From: Amoeboaphelidium protococcarum
Taxonomy: Eukaryota; Aphelidiomycota; Aphelidea
Direction: 5' to 3'
DNA: 64,000 bases
NCBI GenBank assembly: GCA_023515745.1
Contig: JALECJ010000256.1
Span: 1,550,001-1,614,000 of the forward strand
This document shows positions 39,252-50,428 of this stretch, in pieces (the first letter of the stretch is position 1; each line of letters starts with the position of its first letter). The notes below the pieces were generated by a model, which worked only from the letters and a program-made list of their open reading frames with translations, had not been told where the DNA came from and ran no database searches. Both the position numbers and the translations under genes were made by a program.

Positions 39252-39510
39252 CCTGCAGCCATGGCAAGACAACGAAAAAGCAAGCGAAACCCCATTAATT
39301 TCTTAGAGACGCTATGAACTCATCAATTGAGAGACAGTAACTGTTATCTGGACAAAATGTGTTTCAAAGAATACGGTCAAGAGATATTTCATGAAAACAA
39401 CCTTGTTTTATTCACGACACGAAATTGTTTCATATTCAGAGTCCAGATACACGCCGATCTTGATTTTTTAAATTTCTTCTTCCTGAAGCTACACAAGAAT
39501 ATAAAAACAC

Positions 39511-41460
39511 ATGTAAAAAGATTCAACAAATCAAGAGTAAGTTGATACCAAGGTGGTGGTATACGACAGACCGCATAGAGAAGTTATTCAATACATTCCT
39601 ATTGATCGTGACGATTCATCCTCCAGTTCTTCGACTGCTGCTACTTAATCCTATATCATGTCTATGGAGCACATTTAATGTTTTGAATGGAATTAAGGTT
39701 AAGACGATTTTATCGCATCTATGCTCCGATATGTTCATGGGAAACAGTTATAGCCGTAGTAATTGGCACAGGTTGACGCGATATTAAAGTGTATATAAAC
39801 TGTTGCAGAGATTGGGTGTCAGTAGAGGTGCGACTTATCTGAAGATTAGTAAAACAAGTACTTGTCCTAGGTGAGTGAGAAAAAGTATTAAAAGTACGCT
39901 GATAATAAGACAGTTATTGCCAGAGAGAATGAGCTGGATGGTCCTTAAGATTTAGTACTTGCGATTTTAAAGTCTTGTATGTCTGAAGCTCAACTGTAAG
40001 AATGGCAATGGTTTAACAATTCGCATTTTGATTAGAAGACTTTGGAGAAGCCTCTGAGTCCGTTAACGTTAAGAGTATATGGTCGCATATTAGCTAAGCC
40101 TGATTTTATGTTAAGTCTGAGGAGTGTCATTGACCAAGTTGAGCTGGTTGGGCCTATGGTGTCAGTAAAGCGTGATTTCTCTATATTGTCAAGAACTTCC
40201 AATCGATACTCTGCTGTTGACTCTTAGTTTAGCCCCCTACCTAATTCTAAAAGATAAAAGATATAAGAAGATGGCGATGTTATAACGTCAGAGTAATTTG
40301 AAAATGAGTACGTTTGCAAGGCTACCAATTATGGTGTGTGCTTTATGTAACGTGTTTTCCCCATGCTAAGCATTGAGTAGGTGACTGAAATCTTTGGTGA
40401 TGACTGGTTTGTATATGTACCATTAATGTCTCATAGATAACTGAGTATTGTACGCGTCGATGCTCTTACTATTGGCTCAAGCTAATGCGTGTCAGCTTAT
40501 TATACTCGTCCATGTACCGGGCGAGACATGGCCTACTTGTTTAATGCTTGGTTTTAGTGGGCTGTGAGTGTGTTTGGCCAATTGATTAAAGTTAAAGATG
40601 AAATCAATGCTAATAAGTTTATATCTTGCTGGGTACCTCCATAAAGTATTGTTGACGCTTGTTTTAATGACACTATAGACGTGTAGAAACTATAGCCGAT
40701 GACCTCGTTTTATAATCCAATGTATAAATATGATAATGAAAAGGTGTTTAAATTTTATACTTGGTGGACTCTGAATTCGTCGGGATTTATAGAGGTATAT
40801 CATGTTATAAATTTGCCGGATCTAAATTTACCTTGGCGCTTAGTAGAAAGTATTTTAGTCATGCCAGTTTATCATGGTGACTTGTCCAGTCATCCGCCTA
40901 CCTCGGCATCATAATTGGCCCATGTATTAAAATAGGTGGTAAAGTAGTTGAATATTATAATGAACGGTTTAAGAAGGTGTCATTGTGACTTGAGGCCTCA
41001 GAATGTCTGCTGGAAGACTGCAGCTATGGAAGATGTTGTATTAATTGACTTTGATTTGGCAACAAAGATTGAATTCCCTGTCCCTAAAAGTAAGTCGGCG
41101 CGCGACATTGGGCCAGAAGATATAGTTGGCAATAATCATGATATGTGGGCTTTCGGAGTAATGGTATTGTAATTGACAACGCTGCCTTTTGATGGATAAA
41201 GTCGCCATTCGTTTAACTGGGATTGGGTCACTGATAGAAGAGATTAGCTTAGATTAGCTCCTCAGCATATCCCTATCGAAAATCTGGATGATCATTTCAA
41301 ATTTAAAGACGTGTTTGAGCCGCATAAGAATAAATTGCTCAAGTTGGTGGAAATGTGCCTGTAAATTGACCAGTTTAGGTGTCATCTTAGCGGTGGTGAC
41401 TAAAGCATGTCCCAGTTCCTTGATGATTGGGAAGCTGAATTGAAATCGTGTAAGAATTGA
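39511..41460 (+). CDS. kinase-like protein, paralogue 2 of 3
   Basis: A 649-aa protein from one exon, again starting ATG-TAA-AAA. It is tandem with copy 1, starts 3021 bp apart. Same layout: unknown N-terminal part, then hinge VMPVYHGDL, catalytic loop CHCDLRPQNV, metal Asp in LIDFDLAT, DMWAFGVMVL. Nucleotide identity with copy 1 is uneven: the stretch 40042-40220 has no mismatch by eye, while the first ~350 bp and the segment around 40670-40930 have diverged with codon-length differences. All differences keep the frame open under the UAR=Gln code, so both copies look functional. The upstream flank contains the TIR element that copy 1 lacks. Confidence 0.75.
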
Positions 41461-41636
41461 GCTGCTTCCGCGTATGGCACTGTGAAGAAGATAATAAATT
41501 GGCATTATAATACCTAAACTGCAACTTTATAGCTATCTGTTTGATTTCTTTATATCAACTCTATTCATAAACTCCACAGTGCTATTTCGCATTCGGGTAA
41601 AACATCGACTGCAAAGAATCTAATACATACAGTAAG

Positions 41637-43226
41637 TCATTAAATTGAGTTGGCCGGAGAGACATTGAGCCAGGACTAAGGATCTGTACGTGACGACTCT
41701 ATTTATTAGTATTTTACAGACGATCTATGCATAGATATCCAGACAACCGCGACCAGACATAGGCAAATTGTTGTAAATGCTATCAACACATTTGCGTTCA
41801 GAGCAAACGAAGTGGCAAATCCTACAGTTACAGATAAAATGGCACAAGCAACTTCTGCCGTCACAATTGCTTTGTTTTAAAGCTTACGCAGCATTATACA
41901 ACTACCAATAGAGGCGCTGAGCACACCCAAGAACGATATGGTGTATAACTTGGACAAAATGTGAATATCACCGTTGAATACGGCAAAGGTGACTATAATA
42001 ACGACGGAGAACACGGTGATAATATTTTGGCTACTTTTTTGATGACCATAGATATTACTATGAGGTAGAAAAAGTTCAGGAAGCATTCCCTCGGTTGACA
42101 TCCGACTGGCTAGGCCGGCAACACCTACAAACGCCGTTAAAATCCCAGCACTTAGCACTATGGCAGCATCTAGAGCCAAAATACTTCGAAAGCTAAGGCC
42201 ACAGCATTTATGTGCTACAACAGAGAGAGCGACATCTTAGTTTGATGTAATGGCATTCAGAGGAACTGAAGCAACAGTAATAGCACTCAATAAAGGATTA
42301 AAGATCGTGACAAGTATCCACAGATTTCGAAGAGTCGATTTATAAACTTTATACCCCTGTTATTCAATGTAATTCGAAGCAGATTCAAAGCCCGTAATAC
42401 CCAACAGTCCAGCTCCGATACCAGCGATGTACTGGGCAAACTACGTCTCGGGTTGTATTTCATACGTTGATACCCAGATATTCTGCTTCAATGTAGCAAA
42501 CTGATCGACAAAAATCACGTAATACAGACCCCATATGCTCAAAGCTGATATTGATATTATGTGAATGACAAAGATGCTTAGAGCCACATTTGAACTCTCT
42601 TAGACACCACGCAGTGCAACGTAGGTGAAGATCAATAACAGAACAATTGTTAATCCAAACACATTTACGTTCCCCAGCTCTTGGGATACATAATTAGCCG
42701 CGGAGTTGGCTGAGACAATAGCAGTGAATAGATACGCCATTATTGATAAGACGGCGGCAATTGCAGCGAGTAGCCGAGGCAGAGTTGGCGCCGACTTTAA
42801 AGGACGTGCTTGACGGGCAGAGTTTAATGGAGTCGGCGAAATATTTAACTAGAGATGAGATTAGTTAAGTTTCTAATCTAGTAGAAGAAAGCAATTGAAG
42901 CTGGATCCATTCTGATTTATCTGCGAGCCAATTTCCTGATATATCAAGCGAAATGGATAGAGGACGAACAGACTAACAGAGAGTAATGATAGTGGAGACA
43001 ATACATTAGCGGCTGTTGTACTCAACCCAACCGTATAAAAGACTGATGACAATAAATCATTGCCAGCAATAGCAGTTGCCTGATACTAGTTAAGATGCTC
43101 CTTCTACGCGTCGGAGTTTAGTAACAACTTGGAGCTCTTGATCGAGACACCACCGCTGGGCTCAAAATCAGTAATGGACTTTTATTTGTGATTCTATGAA
43201 CCAGGAATTTGAATTCGTAAATCCAT
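41637..43226 (-). CDS. amino-acid permease of the APC superfamily
   Basis: A 529-aa protein from one frame. A polar N-terminus (~60 residues) is followed by roughly ten to twelve hydrophobic helices. The early SVFYTVGLSTTAAN, then EIGSQINQNGSSFN (compare the consensus EIGxxxPxNGGxYN), and the later FAQYIAGIGAGLLGITGFES and SILALDAAIVLSAGILTAFVG fit the APC/YAT fold: a proton- or cation-coupled amino-acid importer of the plasma membrane or vacuole. Residues after NGSSFN are less typical, and a short intron without a clear border cannot be excluded. The C-terminal ~34 residues lie in sequence repeated at 36.1 kb and, diverged, at 38.6 kb. The start at 43226 is the first ATG; an upstream splice is not excluded. 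Confidence 0.8.
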
Positions 43227-43716
43227 TGTTAATTAATGATTAAAGATGAATATTGCCTTTGTATGGTCAATGGAAAGTTAAAGATTACACTTTCATATTT
43301 TTAGACTTGTTTAAATTTTTGATCCCAACAGTACCGCGTGCCACATTGTATATTTACAAATCTCGCCTGATAGCAAGTATGATTACTTAGCAATCGAAAA
43401 TAAGTAAGTAGCATTCATGTAAGTTATATCCAGCATCACAGAAGAGCGACACAATTGGATACAATCAAAATGCAATTTCACGACAAGGAAAGGCTAATAT
43501 TTGGTAAGATCTTTTAGTTGCCTAACAGCCAAACAATCATACACTCTATATCATAGTGGCTTAAGCAAGTCCGTGTGATTGAAGATGAATAAGAGAAGCC
43601 GTATTGACTTAACAGCCCCACTATCATAATCTATAAAGTATTTTAACTATATAAAAATATATATATCTTATTGCTATTCATTCCGACTAATACCTCACAA
43701 CTGAGAACCAAACAGC
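43227..43716. other. intergenic, AT-rich
   Basis: About 490 bp between the permease and the aldo/keto reductase, AT-rich with an ATATATAT tract near 43655. No gene seen. Confidence 0.4.
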
Positions 43717-44800
43717 TCAAGGCACTCTTTTACCATTGGATGCTTCCAAAATAGCAAACCATTCTTGACGCGTCAGCTTTATATTCACAGACTTTGCTGC
43801 GGTTTCAATGCGCTTCTAATCATTAGTTCCCAGAATCAAGCACATATTACTAGGATGATTCAACAACCAAGCATATGCGACCTGATCGATGGAAGCATTG
43901 TTATGATTTTTGCCAATCTTGGACATGGCCTCACGCAGACGCTGAATTTGAGGATCTTCTGATTACTCGTTGAATAACTTTCCACCGTACAGAGGGGACC
44001 AAATCATCGGACTAGATCTCTTCATCTACGAGTAATCAAGAGTACCATCATAGAATGGAGCGGTGTGCGCCACACTGCACTCAATCTAATTAGTCACCAA
44101 TGGGAACGGCAGTCTTGATTCCAGCAGCTCAATCTAGGACGTTTTGAAGTTGGACACACCAAAATACTTCACCTTTCCAGATGCCTAAAGATCGCGGAAA
44201 GCCTCAGCCACCTCATCCGCATTCATGAACAGATCAGGACGATGGATGAGCAATATGTCAAAATAATCAGTCTACACAGCGCGCAGAGAGTCTTCCACCT
44301 GCTGAAAAATGTACTCCTTACTCGTGTCGTAGTGCTTCACATGTACATCAGGATGGCTAGGATTAGGAAATCTAATGTCACACTACAGTTTACGTACTAT
44401 ATTTCGGTAATTTAAATAACAATGTTTCTTAAAAGAGACGGTGATAAATTTGATTACCTTTGTGATCAACTTCATCTGTGATCTTAGAGATGGTTCCAAT
44501 GCCAATGCTTTTCCAAAAGCCACCTCGCATTGATGATCTCCACCACCATAGATATCAGCAAGATCAACTACAAGAGAGATGAGATAGAGATGAGGCATAT
44601 ACAATTGCGCACAAAGAATACTTACAACTTGTAATACCAAGGGAAAGACACTGCTTGATGCGCTCCAAAACACTCTTCGGATCGGAGGGGTGAACTGATG
44701 GATTGTCCAACAATCTCCATGTGCCATAGATTAGTCTAGAAAGAGCCGGACCCTCAGGATGAACTTTAATCTCGGGTACTGTCATTTAATTAGCAACCAT
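43717..44800 (-). CDS. aldo/keto reductase (YdhF/YdbC-type oxidoreductase)
   Basis: Three exons: 44800-44626, 44567-44458, 44382-43717 (316 aa). It is an NADPH-dependent reductase of carbonyl compounds with a TIM-barrel fold. Visible: LIYGTWRL at the N-terminus, FDLADIYGGG with catalytic Asp and Tyr, the Lys in KLITKC, YFDILLIHRPD with the catalytic His, GKVKYFGVSNF, QIECSV, WSPLYGG, and an NADP-site-like stretch LILGTNDQKRIETA. The RPD form and length fit the bacterial-like YdhF branch. Introns are 58 and 75 nt, both ending TGTAG. Two in-frame ATGs, at 44800 and 44785, could start translation. Confidence 0.88.
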
Positions 44801-45305
44801 AATCGTCCTTACCTAGTGAATTTTCTGTTGCGCGTTAAAAAGATTGCGCGTTCTCATATAGAGCGCGTGGCTCCCCTTGAATACTTACGGTTCGTGTGTT
44901 CATTCATTCAGTTTCATTACTGTTAGTTGAAAGCACAAGTCAAATAATTGTAAATTGCGTTAGTTACTCGAGAAGCCTGTAATGAGAGCAGTAATCTGAC
45001 ATGATTTCTATGTTAGACCTTTTTTGTGACTAAAATTTTAATTTGGTGCAACAATTTTATGAATAAAGTTGTCTGTAAAGTGTTCTAATAGTGCTAGATA
45101 CTCTTTACCTATTTCACTAAAGATTATCAGTTAGTAAGTGATCGTGACGCTGTGAGCAGAGGACGCCTGAAACGCTGATCATAAAAATAACTTTTGTTGA
45201 TTAAGCATTAAAAATAGCCATGGTACTTTAATTCCCTTTGATTTACTCTAACACAATTTCACTCCTCCATTTATATTATAAAATAAACTTTCCATTAAGA
45301 GCAAA
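44801..45305. other. divergent intergenic region
   Basis: About 505 bp between the reductase (minus) and the Caf120-like gene (plus). No clear motif or gene. Confidence 0.4.
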
Positions 45306-48300
45306 ATGAAGCAGAATAGAGTGATAGCCAAGGCAAAGAGCCCGGCCAGCAGAAGGAGCGCCACGTTGAGAAAGCAGAGCTCAATCACCTCGTCATCATC
45401 GCCTGTGTCAAATTCAGAGTTGAAACAATCGCTGAGAGAGTTTACAGAATCGTCTCCAAATTTATTATTATTGCCATCAAGTACAGAAACTAGTCCTGAT
45501 AGAGATTACAATGGGAAGGATTCTGTAGTTGTGAATGTGGTGGAGAAGACGACTGTATCGCGGCGATTATCAGTGTAGACCACCCCACTGAAATAAGGAG
45601 TGAATCCTGTGGATAATAACGTTCATGCTCCAACTTCCCCTGTGCTCAAGGAGACTAAATTGCTTGGAAAGTATCTTGGACAGTCTGAGCCTAATCTCAC
45701 TTAGCGATAGGATAGTTTGGTGGGTAAGCAGAGTAGTGGCGATAGAGAAGTAGAAGGCTAAAAACCATCTGATACCACATCACAGAATTAATCAATTATA
45801 TCATTGTTCAAAACTCTTGCTGGTAAGAAATATTTTTCTGGATGGCTTTATAAATGTAATGACCTTTAGCCAGATGGAGAGGCGTCAAGTGATCAGCAAT
45901 GGCATTTATTTTACGTGGAAGTTATTGGAACTGCTCTAAAATTGTTTAAAGCAACGCCTAATATGACCATTGAGGTTGGTAAACTTTGTATGCTGGCCAA
46001 GCAGAAGGCTTTGGATGAGAAATTGTCGCAATTTGAGGCGGAGTTGACCCGCAGCACCACTCCGGTGTATATCAGGCTTAATGATGGTAAAGTAAAGTTT
46101 CTGGGTTTGTATCGGTAGAAGCATAATAAGAATCCGTTTCTGGTGGGGTATTTCTGTATATCAAGTGCCGGTGTAAACAGGTACTTGTTATAGACGCTGC
46201 CTTAAAGGGAATCGTAATCTAGTAACTGGCAAGATGCCTTCACGTACTAACTGTCTGTGACTTGGATCAATATTCTCATACTTGGTTAATTCGAAGAAAT
46301 GATGCTGAATAACGCATTCACGAATCATTTTTTATAATCAAGACTGGATCTACGTGTCATTGAGGATTCAATACAGCATGAATTGAAGACTACTGGCGGA
46401 TTGCAGATGGAAGGTTGGTTGTAGGCCCGTCTGGCAGGTTCGACCGATTGGAAAGAGTATTATTGTGTTCTTGACCGGCAAATGTCTCCATATCCTTCCC
46501 AGATGGGCAGTCTGCAAATTAGGGGGCGATTAAACTTTTATTTGTCTTAGAAGGATGCAGAGAAGGCTGGTAAAGTTGGTGATAAGTCCAAGACTTTATT
46601 TTCCAAGAAGCGATCACCTTAGAAGTACGCGTGCTTTGAACTGTCTGATATCTATGACGCACATATTGTCTATCCGGAGAAAGAATAGCTCATATAGTTG
46701 AATACTTTATTCAAAGTTCATGGAGGATCGTACTCTATTGGTGGTTAGGGGAAAGATGTTTTCCAGTGTCAAGTTCCTTTGAACAAAGATGGTCTTGGTG
46801 AACGAGTTGATGCCAACACAACCAAGTCGGATTCAGATGGAGTCGTAATTGCTAATTTTACCTTATTTCTTGCAAAGACTTAAACTGAGATGGTGCGTTG
46901 GCTGTACGCTATATGGATGGCTTTCGGTCTACATGGGCGACAATCTAAAACTCGTACCATGAAGATTAGCAGTTAGATTGACGATGCTGACCTAATTGAT
47001 CAATTATGCGATCCCAAGTAGTTGTATCTATTGCCTCAAGATCTTTAGAATGTCAATTTATCTCGGAATGAATAGGAATAGAATGTCAAGTTTCTAAAGG
47101 ATTTGCTCTTTGAAAAGGCTAATAATGCAGCGGTTACTGACAACAGTGAGCGATTCTAGCCGCCCTTGGACTTAAAAATTGAAGCTCTGAAGTAGATGAC
47201 TCCTTCCGTATCTATTGATAGTCCTGACTCTTCTGCTTCATCAGAGGTATCCGACTTTACGATTAAATCTCATCACAAAAGATCTAGAATGGCTGTCGGT
47301 CTAAATCGATTAAGTAGTCCGTTAAGCGCAATGACCATGACATCAACGGAGGCTGAAGATTCTGCTTTGTCAAGTACGTAATCGCAAGATCATGAGGACG
47401 AGTCTGAAGATTAGTTTGAGTAGCCAAAAAATAAGAAATTTTTCTAGGAGACAACATCAGAGTTGCTTATGAAGATTGATAACTTCCCTGATGGTGCACA
47501 AGCAACTTCTCGACTGTCGTAAACCTTTAGTGCTAATACATTCATTTCTGACTAGTCCGTATCTCCAGGTGTGCCTGAAATATTCCAAGTTGGTGAATCC
47601 ATCGTCGAGTCAGAGTAGACTGAGGAGGAGGTGGTGGTCATTCAAGAGTAGCCTACCGTTGAACTGCCATTAAATGTCGATGTTTAAGCTGAGTAAATCG
47701 CTTCCAAAGAAGATAGTGATGCCTCTAAGGAGAAGATTGAAAAGTAAGAGATTGAGTCTGTTGTGGACGAAGAGGAGCATTTCAGGAGAAGAATAGTGTC
47801 AAGGTAGTCTGTGTCAAAAAAATCAAAATCCAAGTCAAGCAGTAAAAGATACAGTAAAAGCGTAAGAAGTAGAGCAAAAAGCACCGTCGGTAGAATCTAA
47901 TCGGATGTCAGCGAAGAAGATGTCAAATCAGTGCTGTTTGAAATTGAGAATGAAAGGTTGTTGATATCTCAAGAAAGGGAGCAGATGCGCAAAGAACTCG
48001 AAGATTTGAGGTAGGAGAGATAGAGATACACGACCGCAATGTCTGAAGTGGGTGGCTACGCAGCGTCGACCGTCTTTAATCCTAGCTACTACGCGCCATC
48101 GACTACCGGATACATGTATCCTTAGCAGCAGTAACCTCAGTATCCAATATTCTAGCAGTAACCGCCGCCTATATAAATGCCGCAGTTTACTGGCTCATTT
48201 GTACCAAAAATGCCGCCAGTGCCTGAGAAACTCTCATCTCCCACTCCATCAGAAAGCGCCTCTGTTGCTAATCTTCCCCTCGCATTCTCTGCAATGTCCA

Positions 48301-49025
48301 TGGCTTAGCCAGCAATGTCGTCAACTGGCGCTCCATCTATGACAGGTGTTGGTCAAGGATTGGTGTAGCCGAGTTAAAAAGTGCAGCCTCAGATTAGTGG
48401 TTTGGTGGCCTCGATTGCAGGGAAGACACAAAATCGTAGTGCGACGTACGATCCGCGTGTTGGCTAGGTTGTTGGAATTGGAAGTCGTCCGCCTCAGTAG
48501 TAAGTCATGTAACCAGGCGTTGCATTTGCTGGTGGTAATCGAATGTCTTTCATGCCGCAGCAAAATCCTAATGGATATGGTACATTGCCCGGAGGCTTTC
48601 AATTTGCTCAACAGTTACCGCAAGTTACAAGTTATGCTGCTCAGTATTAATAGCCTATGGCGCAACCTCAGTTTCGTCCGTAATACGCGCCAGTGTATTA
48701 GTAGCCGCAGATGGCATATCCATAGCCTGCACCACAAGTATACGGTTAATAAATGCCTTTGTATTAGACATAAAATCGAGCATCATACATCTAATAGCCT
48801 ACTCAATCTAATTTGCCTGTAAGTTATGCACAGCTCAATGGGGTTGGATAATAATAGTCGGCCGGTCAAAAGCAAGTGAATTCTTAGTAAAATCGTCAAA
48901 GCATGGCATCTAGTGGATATGACTCCTCTTCTACTGATATGAGCGCCCCAAAAGTTGACTTGCGGTAGATTCCATAAAAGAAAGCACCCTAGGCTGGTAA
49001 GCAGGCTGTCAAAAAGTAAAAGTGA
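45306..49025 (+). CDS. PH-domain protein of the Skg3/Caf120 type
   Basis: A single 1239-aa frame. Skg3/Caf120 proteins are a fungal family (CCR4-NOT associated, bud-neck and growth-site proteins in yeast). After a Ser-rich N-terminus, a PH-like domain starts near residue 170: KKYFSGWLYKCNDLQPDGEA, then WHLFYVEVIGTALKLF and YFCISSAGVNRYLLQ. A second module follows near residue 370 (EGWLQARLAGSTDWKEYYCV), then DIYDAHIVYPEKEQ and FTLFLAKTQTEMVRWLYAIW, matching the family's two PH modules. The rest is disordered, with a coiled coil near residue 880 (ERLLISQEREQMRKELEDL) and a Pro/Gln/Tyr-rich C-terminal 300 residues that mix CAG, TAG and TAA for Gln. This family, so far seen in fungi, is a main reason for placing the organism on the fungal side. 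Confidence 0.82.
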
Positions 49026-49521
49026 ATACTGGTCACGCAAAGTATATAATAGTGCTTGTATCATGATAAATACAGTTTTAGAAAGTTACCATAATAGTGT
49101 GCAAATGATGATTTTCACATTTAAAAGCAAAACTTGTGCCACTCTAAATGTTGAAGCCGTACTTCTATGCGCCACACTATGACGTTGATTTCAAAACGCC
49201 AAGTCATTAAATGATTTAAGCCGCAGAACTGCTCTTAAACGGTACCTTAAACTTCAACCAAGGTTCAAATACTAGTTCACAAAATTTGAGATAGATATGA
49301 AGTTACAAAAAAATCTACAGTATACAATATCCAAGATCACGTTCGGCACAGATCTAGTTGTTTACAGGAGAAGCAAGAGGCGAAAGAATAGCACATTAGA
49401 GTGCTTATGAGAGCATTTTATAAAACAAAGGTGCTAAAAGACTGAGAAGAGTCAATACTTTGACACCTTTGAAGTCACTGACTAAATTGTGGCGCAATAG
49501 AACATTCTAGTCTATCTTCAA
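49026..49521. other. intergenic, no recognisable gene
   Basis: About 496 bp. The last ~110 bp are open in the frame of the following gene but hold no ATG in that frame. Confidence 0.4.
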
Positions 49522-50304
49522 ATGCGGTGGCACAATTAAGAGCAAATCGCGCTTCGTAACTCGGGTCGTTTGAGCGAATCATCATGGCTGTCCCAGTCAT
49601 CAGGCTGTAAACATCGAATCATCTTTACCGTGTTCACTCATCAGGTTGCATTAATTCTGACTCTCCATCAGTTAAGAATTGAGCTCCTCATCTAAATATA
49701 ATTGCATAAAGTTGAAGATATTGCTATGGATATCATTGCTAATAAGAGCGAGGCCGTTTTTGCACATTAGCTTGCTACGGTAAGTGTGAAGACTGTATTA
49801 GCGGCATGATTTGATCGTCTTTTAACATCTTCGCATTTGTAGATTGCCGATAAAGTGCTGACGCTGATGGAGATATCCAAGGATGAGAGACCATCGTATT
49901 TATCGATTTTCATGGGATGGTAGTCAGTCGAAGAATGCGGTCTTACTGATGATGTGGCTCTGATTAAGGTAGGATATTTATGCAGTTGATGTGTTTCAAT
50001 GCTGTTTCGATCATCCATAGCCGGACTTGCCGGTTAAACGCGTGTGTAGGCTGAAACACTGCAAAGATTAAGCAACAAGTTTGCAGAGGCGCATTGGTGG
50101 ACATGGGACAATATTCTGAAAGAAGAATTTTAAATTCATGCTCTCAAGTTAATGATGGTCTAGAAACCTGGTAAGTTGCGCGTCGAGCAGGCCCAGTCCA
50201 AATTGGTTAATGCCGTTCGTACGTCTCAGACTCGTTCACTCTCTCCAAAGCCTGTCAGCAGAGCGCCCACTGTTTTGCCTTACATTCCTGCTGCGGACAA
50301 ATGA
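49522..50304 (+). CDS. small protein of unknown function, three exons
   Basis: Exons 49522-49779, 49843-49968, 50050-50304 (212 aa if ATG 49522 is used; 144 aa from ATG 49726). The splice sites are good: GTAAGT/TTTGTAG (63 nt) and GTAGGA/TGTGTAG (81 nt). The second acceptor at 50049 was chosen over an earlier CATAG because only it keeps the frame and matches the TGTAG rule. The protein is helical (KVEDIAMDIIANKSEAVF, IADKVLTLMEISKDERPSY) with FAEAHWWTWDNILKEEF and a Ser/Pro-rich basic tail. I do not recognise the family. The stretch before 49726 is less convincing. The gene sits alone between the Caf120-like gene and the inverted kinase-like copy. Confidence 0.5.
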
Positions 50305-50428
50305 AACTGCTCGCGTTCATTGTCCGGCTTTAGTCAGTATTTATCTGTGAACGTGTTGTCTTAAAATATAATGTGATTACATATAACAATTTATCATTTG
50401 TTCCAAGCAGTTCAGTCTTTATTCGATT

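Noticed and set aside
39068..39298. 76-codon plus-strand frame inside the TIR element
   Set aside because: It consists of the GGTCCGG-type subterminal repeats and runs past the element's end; no transposase features.
49969..50030. Intron of the 49.5-kb gene ending at CATAG (about 50020)
   Set aside because: It leads to a TGA soon after; the TGTGTAG at 50043-50049 keeps the frame and matches the other introns.
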